A stretch of DNA of 64,000 bases from Erythrobacter dokdonensis DSW-74 (GTDB lineage: Bacteria; Pseudomonadota; Alphaproteobacteria; Sphingomonadales; Sphingomonadaceae): contig NZ_LZYB01000006.1 of the NCBI RefSeq assembly GCF_001677335.1, positions 186,001 to 250,000 of the forward strand. Direction: 5' to 3'. Position numbers and translations under genes: made by a program. Under the pieces are notes generated by a model, which saw only the letters and a program-made list of their open reading frames with translations, was not told where the DNA came from and ran no database searches. How positions within the stretch are numbered: position 1 is the first letter of the stretch; each line of letters begins with the position of its first letter. Of the stretch, positions 24,791-37,104 are shown piece by piece.

Positions 24791-27568
24791 ATGAAGACCA
24801 ACGGGATCACTATGAGCGCGCGCCTGCTGAGCGGGGCCGCGACCTTTCTGGCGCTGACCGCGACCGGCGCACCCGTGCTCGCGCAGGATGCCGAGGAACA
24901 GGCTGTCACCACCGCCGAAGGCGAAGACAATGCGATCATCGTCACCGGGATCCGCAGCTCGATCCAGACCTCGCTCGATGCCAAGCGCAACGCCACCTCG
25001 ATCGTCGAGGTGATCGCGGCGGAAGACATCGGCCTGCTGCCCGACCTCTCGATTGCCGATACCCTCGCGCGCCTGCCGGGCGTTACCGCCCAGCGCGTGC
25101 GCGGCCGTTCGCAGCAGATTTCGATCCGCGGCCTCGGCCCCGACTTCTCCCTCGCGCTGCTCAACGGCCGCGAAGTGGTTTCGGCAGGCAACAACCGCGG
25201 GATCGAGTTCGACCAGTTCCCGTCCGAACTGATCGGCTCGGGCGTTGTCTACAAGACCGGCGATGCGCAACTGGCCGCCATCGGTATTGCCGGCGCGGTC
25301 GATCTGCGCACGATCAAGCCGCTCGACTACAAGGATCGCCAGATCACCGCGCAGGCCACCTACACCATCAACGACAACGGCTCGCTCAACCCCGATTTTT
25401 CGGATGACGGCTACCGTTTCTTCGCATCCTATATCGACCAGAACGAAGCCGGCACGCTCGGTTGGTCGCTGGGTGCCACGATCCAGTCGATTCCGACCCA
25501 GTTCATCAGCCGCGAGCTCAAGACCAACCAGTTCCAGGTCGCGCGCACTGCCGACGGGGTCATCTATCCCGCCGACAACCCGCGCCAGGGCGTCGTGAGC
25601 CGCAATTTCGAGCGTACCTCGATTGCCGGCACCCTGCAGTTCGAACCGAGCGACAGCTTCTCGCTCAACATCGACGGCTTCTACACCGACACGCAGGACT
25701 CAGGCATCTTCCGTGGTACCGAAACCCCGATCGCCTCGTGGAGCGGTGCCCAGTTCGAAGGCGCAACCGGCAGCGGTCCTTTCGCGGACAGCGCTACCTA
25801 TTCGGCGGTGGTGCCGATCCTGCGCACCGATACCGAGGGCAGCAAATCCGAAATCTTCGCAATCGGCGGCAACATGGAATGGAAGGCGACCGACAATCTC
25901 GGCTTCGTCCTCGACTACGGCTATTCGACGCTTGATCGCAACGACATCGACTATGAAAGCTACGCCGGCACCGGCCGCGCGCGTTCGGGCGCGCAGGACA
26001 CGCTGACCTTCAACTTCGCTCCCGACGGACAGTACAGCATCGATGGCCTGCTGGATTACACCGATCCGGCCAACGTGCTGCTGACCGATCCGGGCGGGTG
26101 GGGCCAGGTCGGCTTCATCAAGCAGCCGATCATCGAGGACGAGCTGCACCAGCTGCGTGCCGAGGCCTATTGGGAATTCGACGGCGGTATCATCGATTCC
26201 ATCGTGGTGGGCTGGCTTTACACGGACCGTTCCAAGAACTTCGATTCCAACGAGAGCTTCCTGCGTCCGACCGCCGCTTTCGGTGACGGGCTGGCGGTTC
26301 CGACCGGCTCGATTGTCGGGGCGACCAACACCAAGAGCCTCAACAACGACATTCTGGCCTATGATCCCTCGCGCTTCCTGACCGATGGCACCTATCTGGT
26401 CGAGAAGGCCACCTTCGATACCCAGTGGATCGTCGAGGAGCAGGTTCACAACTTCTACATCCAGGCCAATATCGACGGCGATCTCGGCCCGGTCCCGGTG
26501 CGCGGCAATATCGGTCTGCGCTATGCCGACACCTCGCAGGAATCGACCGGCACGATCGGCGGCGGGCTGACCAACACCGTCGGCACCAGCTACGACAACT
26601 GGCTGCCGAGCATGAACCTCTCCTTCGAGATCATGCCCGACACCTTTATCCGTCTTGCCGCGGCCAAGACCATCACCCGCTCGCGGCTCGACCAGATGAC
26701 CGCGAACCAGAACATCAACTTCAACCCGCTGAGCTGCACCGACACCGACGGCGACCAGTTCCCGGACACGGTGATCGGGTTCAACCCGCCACAGCTGGTG
26801 TGCTTCAACCTGAGCGGCGGCAACCCGTTCCTGCAGCCCTACAGCTCGACCGCCTACGATATCTCCTTCGAGAAGTATTTCTCGCCCGGCTCGGCGATCA
26901 TCGTCGCCGCCTTCCACAAGGACCTGTCGGACTGGATCATCGACTTCAACGAGCTGATCGATCTGACGCAGCCGATCGTGAATTCGGGCTTCGGTGGCAT
27001 TCTGAACACCGCGCCCGAACTCGCCACCGGTGTTTTCAGCGGTCCGGTCAACTTCGCTGATGGCAGCATCACCGGTATCGAAGGCACGGTCCGGGTCAAC
27101 TTCGGCGACCTGACCAGCGCGCTCGACGGGTTCGGCGGGTTCTATTCGATCACCTATGCCGATGCCGAGGTGCAGAACCAGAACTTCAACCCGCTGCCGA
27201 TCCCGGGCTATTCCGATCTCACCTGGTCGGGCGACATCTTCTACGAGAAGAACGGCTTCCGCGCCAAGCTGGCGGCCCGTTACCGCAGCGGCTTCCTGTC
27301 GGAAGTGCAGAACTTCGACGGGTCGTTGTCGGGTGCCAATGCGCAGCCGGAAACCATTCTCGACGCGCAGATCGGCTACACCTTCGACCGGCCCGGCAGC
27401 TTCCTCAACGGGCTGGGCGTGCTGGTCGAGGTGTTCAACCTGACCAACGCGCCTTTCGTGACCGAGAACGACCTGTTCGATGCGGGTGGCAACAACATCG
27501 GGGCCTTCCCGAGCCGCCACGAGCTGTATGGCCGGACGTTCAACTTCACGATCCGCAAGAACTTCTGA
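24791..27568 (+). CDS. TonB-dependent outer-membrane receptor, probable malto-oligosaccharide uptake
   Basis: The 925-residue receptor has a signal peptide (ending VLAQD), a TonB-box-like segment NAIIVTGIRSS near residues 48-58, a plug domain (about 65-190, with DTLARLPGVTAQRVRGR and ISIRGLGPDFSLALLNGR) and a long beta barrel ending with the C-terminal aromatic TIRKNF. The plug pattern is that of carbohydrate-type receptors of caulobacters and sphingomonads. The neighbouring amylases suggest alpha-glucan oligomers as substrate, which is inference. Energy comes from TonB-ExbBD elsewhere. A strong ribosome site precedes ATG 24791 and a terminator follows. Confidence 0.9.
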   Translation: MKTNGITMSARLLSGAATFLALTATGAPVLAQDAEEQAVTTAEGEDNAIIVTGIRSSIQTSLDAKRNATSIVEVIAAEDIGLLPDLSIADTLARLPGVTAQRVRGRSQQISIRGLGPDFSLALLNGREVVSAGNNRGIEFDQFPSELIGSGVVYKTGDAQLAAIGIAGAVDLRTIKPLDYKDRQITAQATYTINDNGSLNPDFSDDGYRFFASYIDQNEAGTLGWSLGATIQSIPTQFISRELKTNQFQVARTADGVIYPADNPRQGVVSRNFERTSIAGTLQFEPSDSFSLNIDGFYTDTQDSGIFRGTETPIASWSGAQFEGATGSGPFADSATYSAVVPILRTDTEGSKSEIFAIGGNMEWKATDNLGFVLDYGYSTLDRNDIDYESYAGTGRARSGAQDTLTFNFAPDGQYSIDGLLDYTDPANVLLTDPGGWGQVGFIKQPIIEDELHQLRAEAYWEFDGGIIDSIVVGWLYTDRSKNFDSNESFLRPTAAFGDGLAVPTGSIVGATNTKSLNNDILAYDPSRFLTDGTYLVEKATFDTQWIVEEQVHNFYIQANIDGDLGPVPVRGNIGLRYADTSQESTGTIGGGLTNTVGTSYDNWLPSMNLSFEIMPDTFIRLAAAKTITRSRLDQMTANQNINFNPLSCTDTDGDQFPDTVIGFNPPQLVCFNLSGGNPFLQPYSSTAYDISFEKYFSPGSAIIVAAFHKDLSDWIIDFNELIDLTQPIVNSGFGGILNTAPELATGVFSGPVNFADGSITGIEGTVRVNFGDLTSALDGFGGFYSITYADAEVQNQNFNPLPIPGYSDLTWSGDIFYEKNGFRAKLAARYRSGFLSEVQNFDGSLSGANAQPETILDAQIGYTFDRPGSFLNGLGVLVEVFNLTNAPFVTENDLFDAGGNNIGAFPSRHELYGRTFNFTIRKNF

Positions 27569-27605
27569 CGTCCCGCGCCCTCGGGTCGTACCAGGGTTGC
27601 AGGAA

Positions 27606-27637
27606 GGGCTCGCCGGAAACGGCGGGCCCTTTCCTTT
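27606..27637 (+). terminator. Rho-independent terminator after the TonB-dependent receptor
   Basis: A 10-bp GC stem (one T-G wobble) with a GAAA tetraloop is followed by TTTCCTTT, 37 bases past the receptor stop. Confidence 0.82.
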
Positions 27638-27759
27638 GGGCGGCAAGGTGGCAGGTTACAGGGGGTTTGCGCTGGTTTTGCGCCGCATCACGGCGGGTTA
27701 GACCCGTGTCAGACCCCCCTTCGCCCCCCTCTATCGGCGCTGTTCCACGTGAAACACTC

Positions 27760-29292
27760 TCAGGCGGCAGGGATCGGAGCGGCACAGTGGCGGGCGATGA
27801 ATTCGCGATGGGTCGGCATGGCCGCCACCGCCTCGTCCATCGCCTGGCGGATCTGCGCCAGCCGTTCTGCTACAGGCACACCGCTGCGCATCGCCGCCAG
27901 CGCCGGAGCGCGCCGCGGCACGATCCCCTGGCCGAGATAGACCGCGATCCAGCTGGGATTGGCGAACAGTTCGCCCGGATCGGAAACCAGCGTCCCGTGC
28001 GCTCGGAAATGGTCGATCTTGTATTGCAGGCTGTCGGGGATCGGCATGGCGGCGCAATAGCGCCAGAGCGCGGAATCGTCCCGCGTCGAGGCCTTGTAGT
28101 GGAGGATCAGGAAGTCCCGGATCAGCTCGTATTCCCTTGAAGTCTGGGCATTATATTCGCGTGCCAGCAAGGGTGACATCGCGCTGTCGGGCAGCAGTGC
28201 GATGAGCCGCAGGATGCCATATTGGATGAGGTGGAGGGAGGTCGATTCCAGCGGCTCCATGAAGCCTGCCGAAAGCCCGATCGCAACGCAGTTCTTCTTC
28301 CAGAATTCCCGCCGCTTGCCGGTGACAAAGCGCAGGGTGCGCGGATCGGCGAGCGGTTTGCCGTCGAGGGTTGAAAGCAACTCCGTGCTCGCCTCGTCCT
28401 CCGACAGGAATTCGCTGCAATGGACATAGCCGTTGCCGGTGCGGTGCTGGAGCGGGATACGCCACTGCCAGCCCGCCTCCTTCGCGGTGGAGCGGGTATA
28501 GGGAGTGAATTCCCCGCTTTCGCAGGGCGCGGCAACGGCCCGGTCACAGGGGAGCCAATGCTGCCAGTTGTCGTAGCCCGCCGCCAGTGCCTCTTCGATC
28601 AGAAGGCCCCGGAAACCGCTGCAATCTATGAAGAATTGACCATCAATGCGCTCCCCACCCTCGAGCGTGACACTCTCGATGAACCCGTCCTGCCCGCGTA
28701 AGGCAACGTCCGCGACGCGCCCCTCCTTGCGCACAACACCGCGGGCCTCGGCAAAGCGCCGCAGGAAGGCGGCATAGAGCCCGGCGTCGAAGTGATAGGC
28801 ATAGTCGAAAGTCGACTGGATCAGCCGCCGGTTGGTAGAAGGGTGCGCGAACTTGCCCGCCTTCGCCATCGCCCAGCACATCGCGAAATCGTCGATTGGC
28901 CCGTCAACACGCCCGGCCAGGCTCTCCCGCATCCAGTGATGATAGAAGGGAACACTATCGAATTCAGCACCATACTGGCCGAAGGGATGAAAGTAGCGAT
29001 GTCCCTTGCGTCCCCAGTCGACGAATTCGATGCCGAGTTTGTAGCTCCCCTGCGTCTCGCGCACGAAGGTCGCTTCGTCGATCCCCAGCCGGCGGTTGAA
29101 GTGGCGGATCGGCGGGATCGTCGCCTCGCCCACGCCGACCGTGCCGATCGCCTCGCTTTCGATCAGGGTGATGGAGCAGTCCCGCCCCACCGCCTCGGCC
29201 AGCGCCGCGGCCGTCATCCAGCCTGCGCTGCCGCCGCCGACGATGACGATGCGTTTGAGCGGGGCAGGGGGAGAACTGGCTTCGATCGTCAC
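27760..29292 (-). CDS. Tryptophan halogenase-family flavoprotein (copy 2)
   Basis: The 510-residue protein has GGGSAG for FAD, the catalytic-lysine segment YKLGIEF, GWQWRIP and SAGFMEPLESTSLHL, so all residues used by PrnA-type halogenases are kept. It is clearly paralogous to the copy at 22139-23689 but diverged throughout, not a recent duplication. It is the last gene of the amylase > alpha-glucosidase > LacI > halogenase operon and starts one base before the LacI stop region. That places it under the same sugar control. Its substrate is unknown. Confidence 0.88.
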   Translation of the reverse strand: MTIEASSPPAPLKRIVIVGGGSAGWMTAAALAEAVGRDCSITLIESEAIGTVGVGEATIPPIRHFNRRLGIDEATFVRETQGSYKLGIEFVDWGRKGHRYFHPFGQYGAEFDSVPFYHHWMRESLAGRVDGPIDDFAMCWAMAKAGKFAHPSTNRRLIQSTFDYAYHFDAGLYAAFLRRFAEARGVVRKEGRVADVALRGQDGFIESVTLEGGERIDGQFFIDCSGFRGLLIEEALAAGYDNWQHWLPCDRAVAAPCESGEFTPYTRSTAKEAGWQWRIPLQHRTGNGYVHCSEFLSEDEASTELLSTLDGKPLADPRTLRFVTGKRREFWKKNCVAIGLSAGFMEPLESTSLHLIQYGILRLIALLPDSAMSPLLAREYNAQTSREYELIRDFLILHYKASTRDDSALWRYCAAMPIPDSLQYKIDHFRAHGTLVSDPGELFANPSWIAVYLGQGIVPRRAPALAAMRSGVPVAERLAQIRQAMDEAVAAMPTHREFIARHCAAPIPAA

Positions 29293-29293
29293 G

Positions 29294-31985
<2,692 letters not shown>

Positions 31986-31986
<1 letters not shown>

Positions 31987-33812
31987 TAGTCGTCGGTCTC
32001 CAGAATGCAGGCGGCAAAGCCGAACGGCTCCAGCGCGATGCGCAGCGTGCCGGGCGCAGCGAGGATTGCCTGGCAACCCTTCACCAGCGGTGTCACGCCG
32101 GTGGCGCGGTAGCTTACCTCGATATTTCGCGAAAGCGCCGATGCGCCGGTGTTGAAGGCCAATAACACGCGCTGTCCGCTGGCGGGATCGTGGCGCTCGA
32201 CGGCAAGCAAGCCGGGCGCCGCTTCCTCGAAGGCGCGTACTTCGGTCAGCCCGCGCCGAAGCGCCGGACTGGCCATGCGTGCCTTGGCGAGATCGGCGAT
32301 CAGGCGATAGAGTGGATGGGCGGTGTCGAAATTGTTCTCGGCGGTGGTGGCGCGGGTGCCGATCAGGCGGTTGTCGTTGTAGACCGTGACCTTGCTCGGA
32401 AACATGTCTTCGCGCGCGAGCTGGTCATTGCCGTCGGATATGAAGCCCTGTTCGTCACCGTAATAGACTGTCGGCACGCCGCGCAGCAGGAACATCAGCG
32501 CATGGCCGAGGCTGACGCGTGCGAGCAATTCGTCCTCGTCCTGCGTTGCGCTCATCTGCGCCACGAACATGGCAAAGCGGCCGAAATCGTGGTTGCCCAG
32601 GAAAGTCGGCAGGCCGAGCGCGGTCCTGGCCCCGCCCGGATAGATCGCGTCCTGCTGGAGGAATTCTGCCATCAGGCGCGGGGGCGCCTTGCCGCTCGCC
32701 ACCAATTGCGCGGCTTTCGCAAAACCCATGTCGAGCGCATAGGGTAGGCCGCTTTCCGCCATGACCTGCGCGGCGAGCGTAGCGGTCGGCTCCTCATAGG
32801 CGATCTCGCCGAAGATGTGGAAATGGTCGATCCCTTTGGCCTTGGCGCGCTCCAGCATGGCGGGGACGAAGGCCTGCCAGAATTCGGGGTTCACATGCTT
32901 CGCGGTGTCGATGCGGAAGCCGTCGATGCCGTAATCGTCGATCCATGCGCCGAAGATTTCGATCATCCCCGCCACGACGCGCGGATTCTCGGTCGCCAGA
33001 TCGTCAAGCCCCGAAAAGTCGCCGTAGACGCTGCTTTCGCCTATCCAGTGCGAATTGCCGCGGTTGTGGTAGAGCGTGACGTCGTTGAGCCAGGCTGGCA
33101 CCTTCACGTTCTTTTCCGCATCAGCGACCTGCGGGGTGTAGGCAAAGGTCGGATCGGTCAGCTTTTCCCAGTTGGCAGGGTCGGGGTTGTCGTCGCCTGT
33201 GAACCCTTGGTTGATCGACGCGCCATCGGGGCCGCCCCGGCGCGAGAAGGGGTATTCGCCCTTGAACCGATAGGCATAGCCCGTGGCCTCGCCCTCCGCA
33301 TAGTCGATCACGTCGGCGGTGTGGTTGGTGATGATGTCCATATAGACCTTCATCCCGCGCGAATGGGCAGCATCGACGAAGGCCTTGAATTCGGCATTGG
33401 TGCCGAAATGCGGATCGACGCTGGTGAAATCCGTTACCCAGTAACCGTGATAGCCGGCGCTTTCCTCGCCCGGCTTGCCCTGTACCGGCTTGTTCTTGAA
33501 GATCGGCGCGAACCAGATCGCGGTGACGCCCATGCCCTGGATATAGTCGAGCTTTGCGGTGAGCCCCCTGAGATCGCCGCCATGGTAGAAGCCCTTGTGG
33601 GTGGGATCGAAACCGTGTCGCAGCCGGTCGCCCCTGATCCCGCCGCGGTCATTGGCCGGATCGCCGTTTGCGAAGCGGTCGGGCAAGACGAAATAGATGA
33701 TTTCGTCCTCCGGCGCCCTTGCGGCAATGTCAGCTGCCGGCGATGCCGGACCGCTCGCGATTGCCGAGCTGGCGCACAGAGCAGCCGCGAGGCTCACGAA
33801 GATTCGCGTCAT
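31986..33812 (-). CDS. Exported GH13 alpha-amylase
   Basis: The 608-residue enzyme has a signal peptide (RIFVSLAAALCASSAIASG) and GH13 regions MDIITNHTADV, GIDGFRIDTAKHV (nucleophile Asp), HIFGEIAYE (acid Glu) and PTFLGNHDFGRF. The long insert between regions I and II (RRGGPDGASINQGF to PAWLNDVTLYHNRG) is typical of the GH13 amylase/cyclomaltodextrinase types that begin DEIIYFVLPDRFANGDP. Its place is the periplasm or outside the cell. ATG 33812 has a GGAGGG site. It is the first gene of the four-gene operon; an operator-like repeat lies 46 bases upstream. Confidence 0.92.
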
Positions 33813-33857
33813 GACCCAACTCCCTCCGAGAGGGCTTCTGACACCATGTCGGGATTT

Positions 33858-33873
33858 TTGCAAATCTTTGTAG
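33858..33873. promoter_or_regulatory. Candidate LacI-family operator, amylase side
   Basis: TTGCAAATCTTTGTAG is an imperfect inverted repeat (TGCAAA-TC-TTTGTA) lying 46 bases upstream of the amylase start. It differs from the perfect site at 33982 by a few bases. Assignment to the locus LacI regulator is inference. Confidence 0.6.
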
Positions 33874-33981
33874 CAGCGCGGCGCAAGGGGAGGGCTTGAT
33901 TTTAAGATTATGAAAAAAAGAGATATATAGTCATAATCCGACGACCTTCGCGAAATTCACGGGAGAAATTTGTAAAGTTTC

Positions 33982-33997
33982 TTGCAAATTTTTGCAG
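33982..33997. promoter_or_regulatory. Candidate LacI-family operator, MFS side
   Basis: TTGCAAATTTTTGCAG contains a perfect TGCAAA-TT-TTTGCA inverted repeat 126 bases before the MFS start. Even-spaced palindromes of this form are typical of LacI-family operators. Confidence 0.65.
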
Positions 33998-34122
33998 GAG
34001 CTTCAGACTGTCATCACGGGGTTGTGGCGCGAAGTCTGGCGGGAAGAGCGGACAGGCTACAACTTGTGCGATGCCGCGTCATCCGAGCATGGGTGAGAAG
34101 CGGGGGAGAGGGCAAGACAATC

Positions 34123-35709
34123 ATGACGCAAGCCGGCCACAAGCCTGCGCTGAGCGCAGGCCAGATCTGGAACATGAGCTTCGGGTTTCTCGGAATCCAG
34201 ATCGGTTTCGACCTGCAGAACGGCAATGTCAGCCGCATCTTCCAGACCCTCGGCGCCGAGGTCGACGAACTCGCCATTCTCTGGATCGCAGCCCCCATGA
34301 CCGGCCTGATCGTGCAGCCGATCATCGGCCACCTTTCAGACAAGACGTGGGGGCGCTTCGGCCGGCGGCGGCCCTATTTCCTCGTCGGCGCGTTGCTCGC
34401 CAGCCTCGCATTGTTCGTGATGCCCAATTCGCCCGCGCTGTGGGTGGCGGCAGGGATATTGTGGATCATGGATGCCTCGCTCAACATCACGATGGAACCG
34501 TTCCGCGCCTTCGTCGGCGACAATCTGCCCGATCGCCAGCGGACCATTGGCTATGCGATGCAGAGCTTCTTTATCGGTGTGGGCGCCGTGGTGGCGGGCG
34601 CGCTTCCATGGATGATGACGAATTGGCTGGGACTCAGCAATGTCGCGCCTGCGGGCGATATTCCCGAGACAGTGCGCTGGGCGTTCTATATCGGCGCAGC
34701 GGCGTTGCTGGCGGCGGTATGCTGGACGGTGTTCACGACCAGGGAATATTCTCCCGAGGAAATGGCGCGCTTCGAGGCGGCACGACGCGGCGAACTCGGC
34801 CTTGGCGAACACGCCTCCGCTCCGCTCCGGCGCAGTGCGGCGCAGTTTGCCCGAGGCGGGCTTGCCTGGGTTATCGCCGGGCTGGTGTTTGCGTTCTTCG
34901 TTGCTGTCGCCCGCAGCGAGGCTCGCCCCGCCATTTTGGGCAATATTGCCATCTCCAAGGAGCTTTTCGTGCTCGCCGCCCTGCTTGGCGGTTTCGGTAT
35001 CATTCAGCTTGTCGCGAGTGTCCTGCGCGGGCAAGGGCGCAATGACAGCGGTTTCATGGAGGTAGTGAGCGATCTTTTCGCCATGCCCAGAACCATGCGT
35101 CAGCTCGCCGTGGTGCAGTTCTTCAGCTGGTTCGCGATGTTTGCGATGTGGATCTACGGCACGCCTGCCGTCGCCGAGTACCATTTCACCGCCCCTGATC
35201 CCGCCACCCGGGGCTATCAGGATGCGGCTGACTGGTGGAGTCTGCTGGGGTCGGTGCGGAACGGGCTTGCAGCGGCGGCGGCGCTCGGCTTCATCCTTAT
35301 CGCCGCGCGGATCGACCGTCGGCGGTTGCATGCCATCAACCTGACCCTCGGCGCAGCGGGTTTCGCGTCCATGCTGCTGATCCGCGATCCGGCGCTACTG
35401 TGGGTGTCGATGATCGGGGTCGGCATCGCCTGGGCCTCGATCGTCTCGCTGCCCTATGCGATTCTGGCAGGCTGCGTGCCGGCGGAAAAAATGGGCATCT
35501 ACATGGGGGTGTTCAACATTTTCATCGTCGTGCCGCAGCTGCTCGCCGCGACGGTGCTGGGCTTTCTCGTCACCAACCTGTTTGGCGGCGCGCCGATCTA
35601 CGCCATGGGCATCGCGGCGGTGAGCTTCGTTCTGGCGGCGGCGGCGACCCTGTTCGTGAGTGATGGCGAGGCTGCGGGCGTTTCGCCACTACGGGCGGGT
35701 GAGGCGTGA
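34123..35709 (+). CDS. MFS sugar transporter, SLC45/GPH-like, probable maltose/malto-oligosaccharide permease
   Basis: The 528-residue protein has about twelve membrane helices and the family motifs FLGIQIGFDLQNGNVSRIFQ in helix 1 and the loop GHLSDKTWGRFGRRRPY, which is typical of sucrose/maltose transporters of the SLC45-like group in alphaproteobacteria. It would import di- and oligosaccharides from the periplasm by proton symport. ATG 34123 follows a GGGGGAGAGGG site. It heads the MFS > GH13 > GH97 operon; the next gene starts within its stop codon. Confidence 0.88.
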   Translation: MTQAGHKPALSAGQIWNMSFGFLGIQIGFDLQNGNVSRIFQTLGAEVDELAILWIAAPMTGLIVQPIIGHLSDKTWGRFGRRRPYFLVGALLASLALFVMPNSPALWVAAGILWIMDASLNITMEPFRAFVGDNLPDRQRTIGYAMQSFFIGVGAVVAGALPWMMTNWLGLSNVAPAGDIPETVRWAFYIGAAALLAAVCWTVFTTREYSPEEMARFEAARRGELGLGEHASAPLRRSAAQFARGGLAWVIAGLVFAFFVAVARSEARPAILGNIAISKELFVLAALLGGFGIIQLVASVLRGQGRNDSGFMEVVSDLFAMPRTMRQLAVVQFFSWFAMFAMWIYGTPAVAEYHFTAPDPATRGYQDAADWWSLLGSVRNGLAAAAALGFILIAARIDRRRLHAINLTLGAAGFASMLLIRDPALLWVSMIGVGIAWASIVSLPYAILAGCVPAEKMGIYMGVFNIFIVVPQLLAATVLGFLVTNLFGGAPIYAMGIAAVSFVLAAAATLFVSDGEAAGVSPLRAGEA

Positions 35710-37073
35710 TGCGTCTCGCCCTTGTCCTGCTGGCGAGCACGCTGGGCGCGGCCCCGGTGCTGGCCGAACCGGACTACGCCCCGCGCGAGATGGTGCAGGT
35801 GGAGAACGCCCCATGGACGGCGGACGCGGTGCTCTACCAGCTCAACACCCGCCAGTTTACCAGCGAAGGCACCTTTGCCGCCGCGCAAAAGCAGCTGCCG
35901 CGCCTCGCCGCCATGGGCGTCGATATCATCTGGCTGATGCCGATTCATCCCATCGGAGAGGCCAATCGCAAGGGAAGCCTTGGCAGCCCTTACGCTGTGC
36001 GCGACTACCGCGCGGTCAATCCGGAGCTCGGCACCGAAGCCGAATTCCGCGACTTTGTCGAGGAGGCGCACCGGCTGGGACTCAAGGTGATCCTCGACTG
36101 GGTCGCCAACCATTCGGCCACTGACAATCCGCTGACCCTCAGCCACCCGGAATGGTACACCCGCACCCCCGACGGCGCGCTGATGAGCCCGCAAGGCACC
36201 GACTGGTCGGATGTCGCGGATTTCGATTACAGCCAGCCCGCCTTGCGCCGCTACATGACCGAAAGCCTCGTCTACTGGGTGCGCGAATACGGGATCGATG
36301 GCTTCCGCTGCGACGTGGCGGGCTATGTACCAACCGACTTCTGGGAAACCGCGCGCGCCGAGCTCGGCGAGGTGAAGCCGGTCTTCATGCTCGCTGAATG
36401 GGAGCAGCGCGATCTGCACCACCGCGCCTTCGATGCGACCTATGGCTGGGGATGGAAAGAGGCGATGCAGCGCCTTGTCACAAGCGGCGAGGGCGCCGGG
36501 CCGATGCGCGGCTATTACGCCGGACAGGCAGAAACCTGGCCGCACGCGGCGATGCGCATGGTCTATACCGACAACCACGACCAGAATTCGTGGGACGGGG
36601 TGGCGAGCGACATCTACGGCCCGGCCTACGAGGCGGCTATTGCGCTGTCTTTCATGGGCGCTGGCCTGCCGCTCATTTACAATGGACAGGAGGCGGACAA
36701 CGACCGTCAGCTGGCTTTCTTCGAGCGCGATCCTATTACCTGGCGCGAAGGGCGCTATGATGCGTTGCTGCGCAAGCTGATCGCGCTGAAGACCGCAAGC
36801 CCCGCGCTCCATAACGGGCGCTTCGGCGCACCGATGATCGAGGTGCCGACCAGCGATACCGCCGATGTCTATGCTTTCACGCGAGGGGAGAAGGGTGGCC
36901 GGGTGTTCGCCGTGTTCAACCTTTCGCCGCGGCCGCACAGCGTGACCTTCGACAAGGCGCGTCACCACGGCACCTATGCCGATGCCTTGAGCGGCACGCC
37001 CGCGCGCTTCGCTGGCGGCGAGACGCTCGAGCTGCCCGCCTGGGGCTACAGGATTTTCGCAGAGACCAAGTGA
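35709..37073 (+). CDS. Exported GH13 alpha-amylase-family hydrolase
   Basis: The 454-residue enzyme has a signal peptide (MRLALVLLASTLGAAPVLA) and the GH13 regions LDWVANHSATD, GIDGFRCDVAGYV (nucleophile Asp), VFMLAEWEQ (acid Glu) and YTDNHDQNSW. The short form with no extra domains and the early VLYQLNTRQFTSEGTF element match small periplasmic amylases. ATG 35709 overlaps the transporter stop as TGATG; a GTG codon at 35706 is an alternative start. It differs clearly from the two GH13 enzymes on the other strand, so the locus holds three distinct GH13 proteins. Confidence 0.9.
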   Translation: MRLALVLLASTLGAAPVLAEPDYAPREMVQVENAPWTADAVLYQLNTRQFTSEGTFAAAQKQLPRLAAMGVDIIWLMPIHPIGEANRKGSLGSPYAVRDYRAVNPELGTEAEFRDFVEEAHRLGLKVILDWVANHSATDNPLTLSHPEWYTRTPDGALMSPQGTDWSDVADFDYSQPALRRYMTESLVYWVREYGIDGFRCDVAGYVPTDFWETARAELGEVKPVFMLAEWEQRDLHHRAFDATYGWGWKEAMQRLVTSGEGAGPMRGYYAGQAETWPHAAMRMVYTDNHDQNSWDGVASDIYGPAYEAAIALSFMGAGLPLIYNGQEADNDRQLAFFERDPITWREGRYDALLRKLIALKTASPALHNGRFGAPMIEVPTSDTADVYAFTRGEKGGRVFAVFNLSPRPHSVTFDKARHHGTYADALSGTPARFAGGETLELPAWGYRIFAETK

Positions 37074-37104
37074 GGCGCCGCATCAAGGCGCGGGAGAGGC
37101 ACGC

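Larger units (their letters stand above)
33813..34122. other. Divergent promoter region between amylase operon and MFS operon
   Basis: These 310 bases separate two divergent sugar operons. An AT-rich core spans about 33896-33940. Two inverted repeats of the TTGCAAA-N2-TTTGCAA type lie on either side (33858 and 33982), one near each operon. No small gene is apparent. Confidence 0.6.

Noticed and set aside
25700..27646. 648-codon minus-strand frame opposite the TonB receptor
   Set aside because: The receptor frame has signal, plug and barrel features. The antisense frame has none and shows GC-driven composition.
33890..33940. FNR-type site or clear sigma70 promoter in the AT-rich core between the sugar operons
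   Set aside because: TTGAT is present but the ATCAA half is missing, and the TTGATT/TATATA pair is 22 bases apart, too far for a standard promoter.
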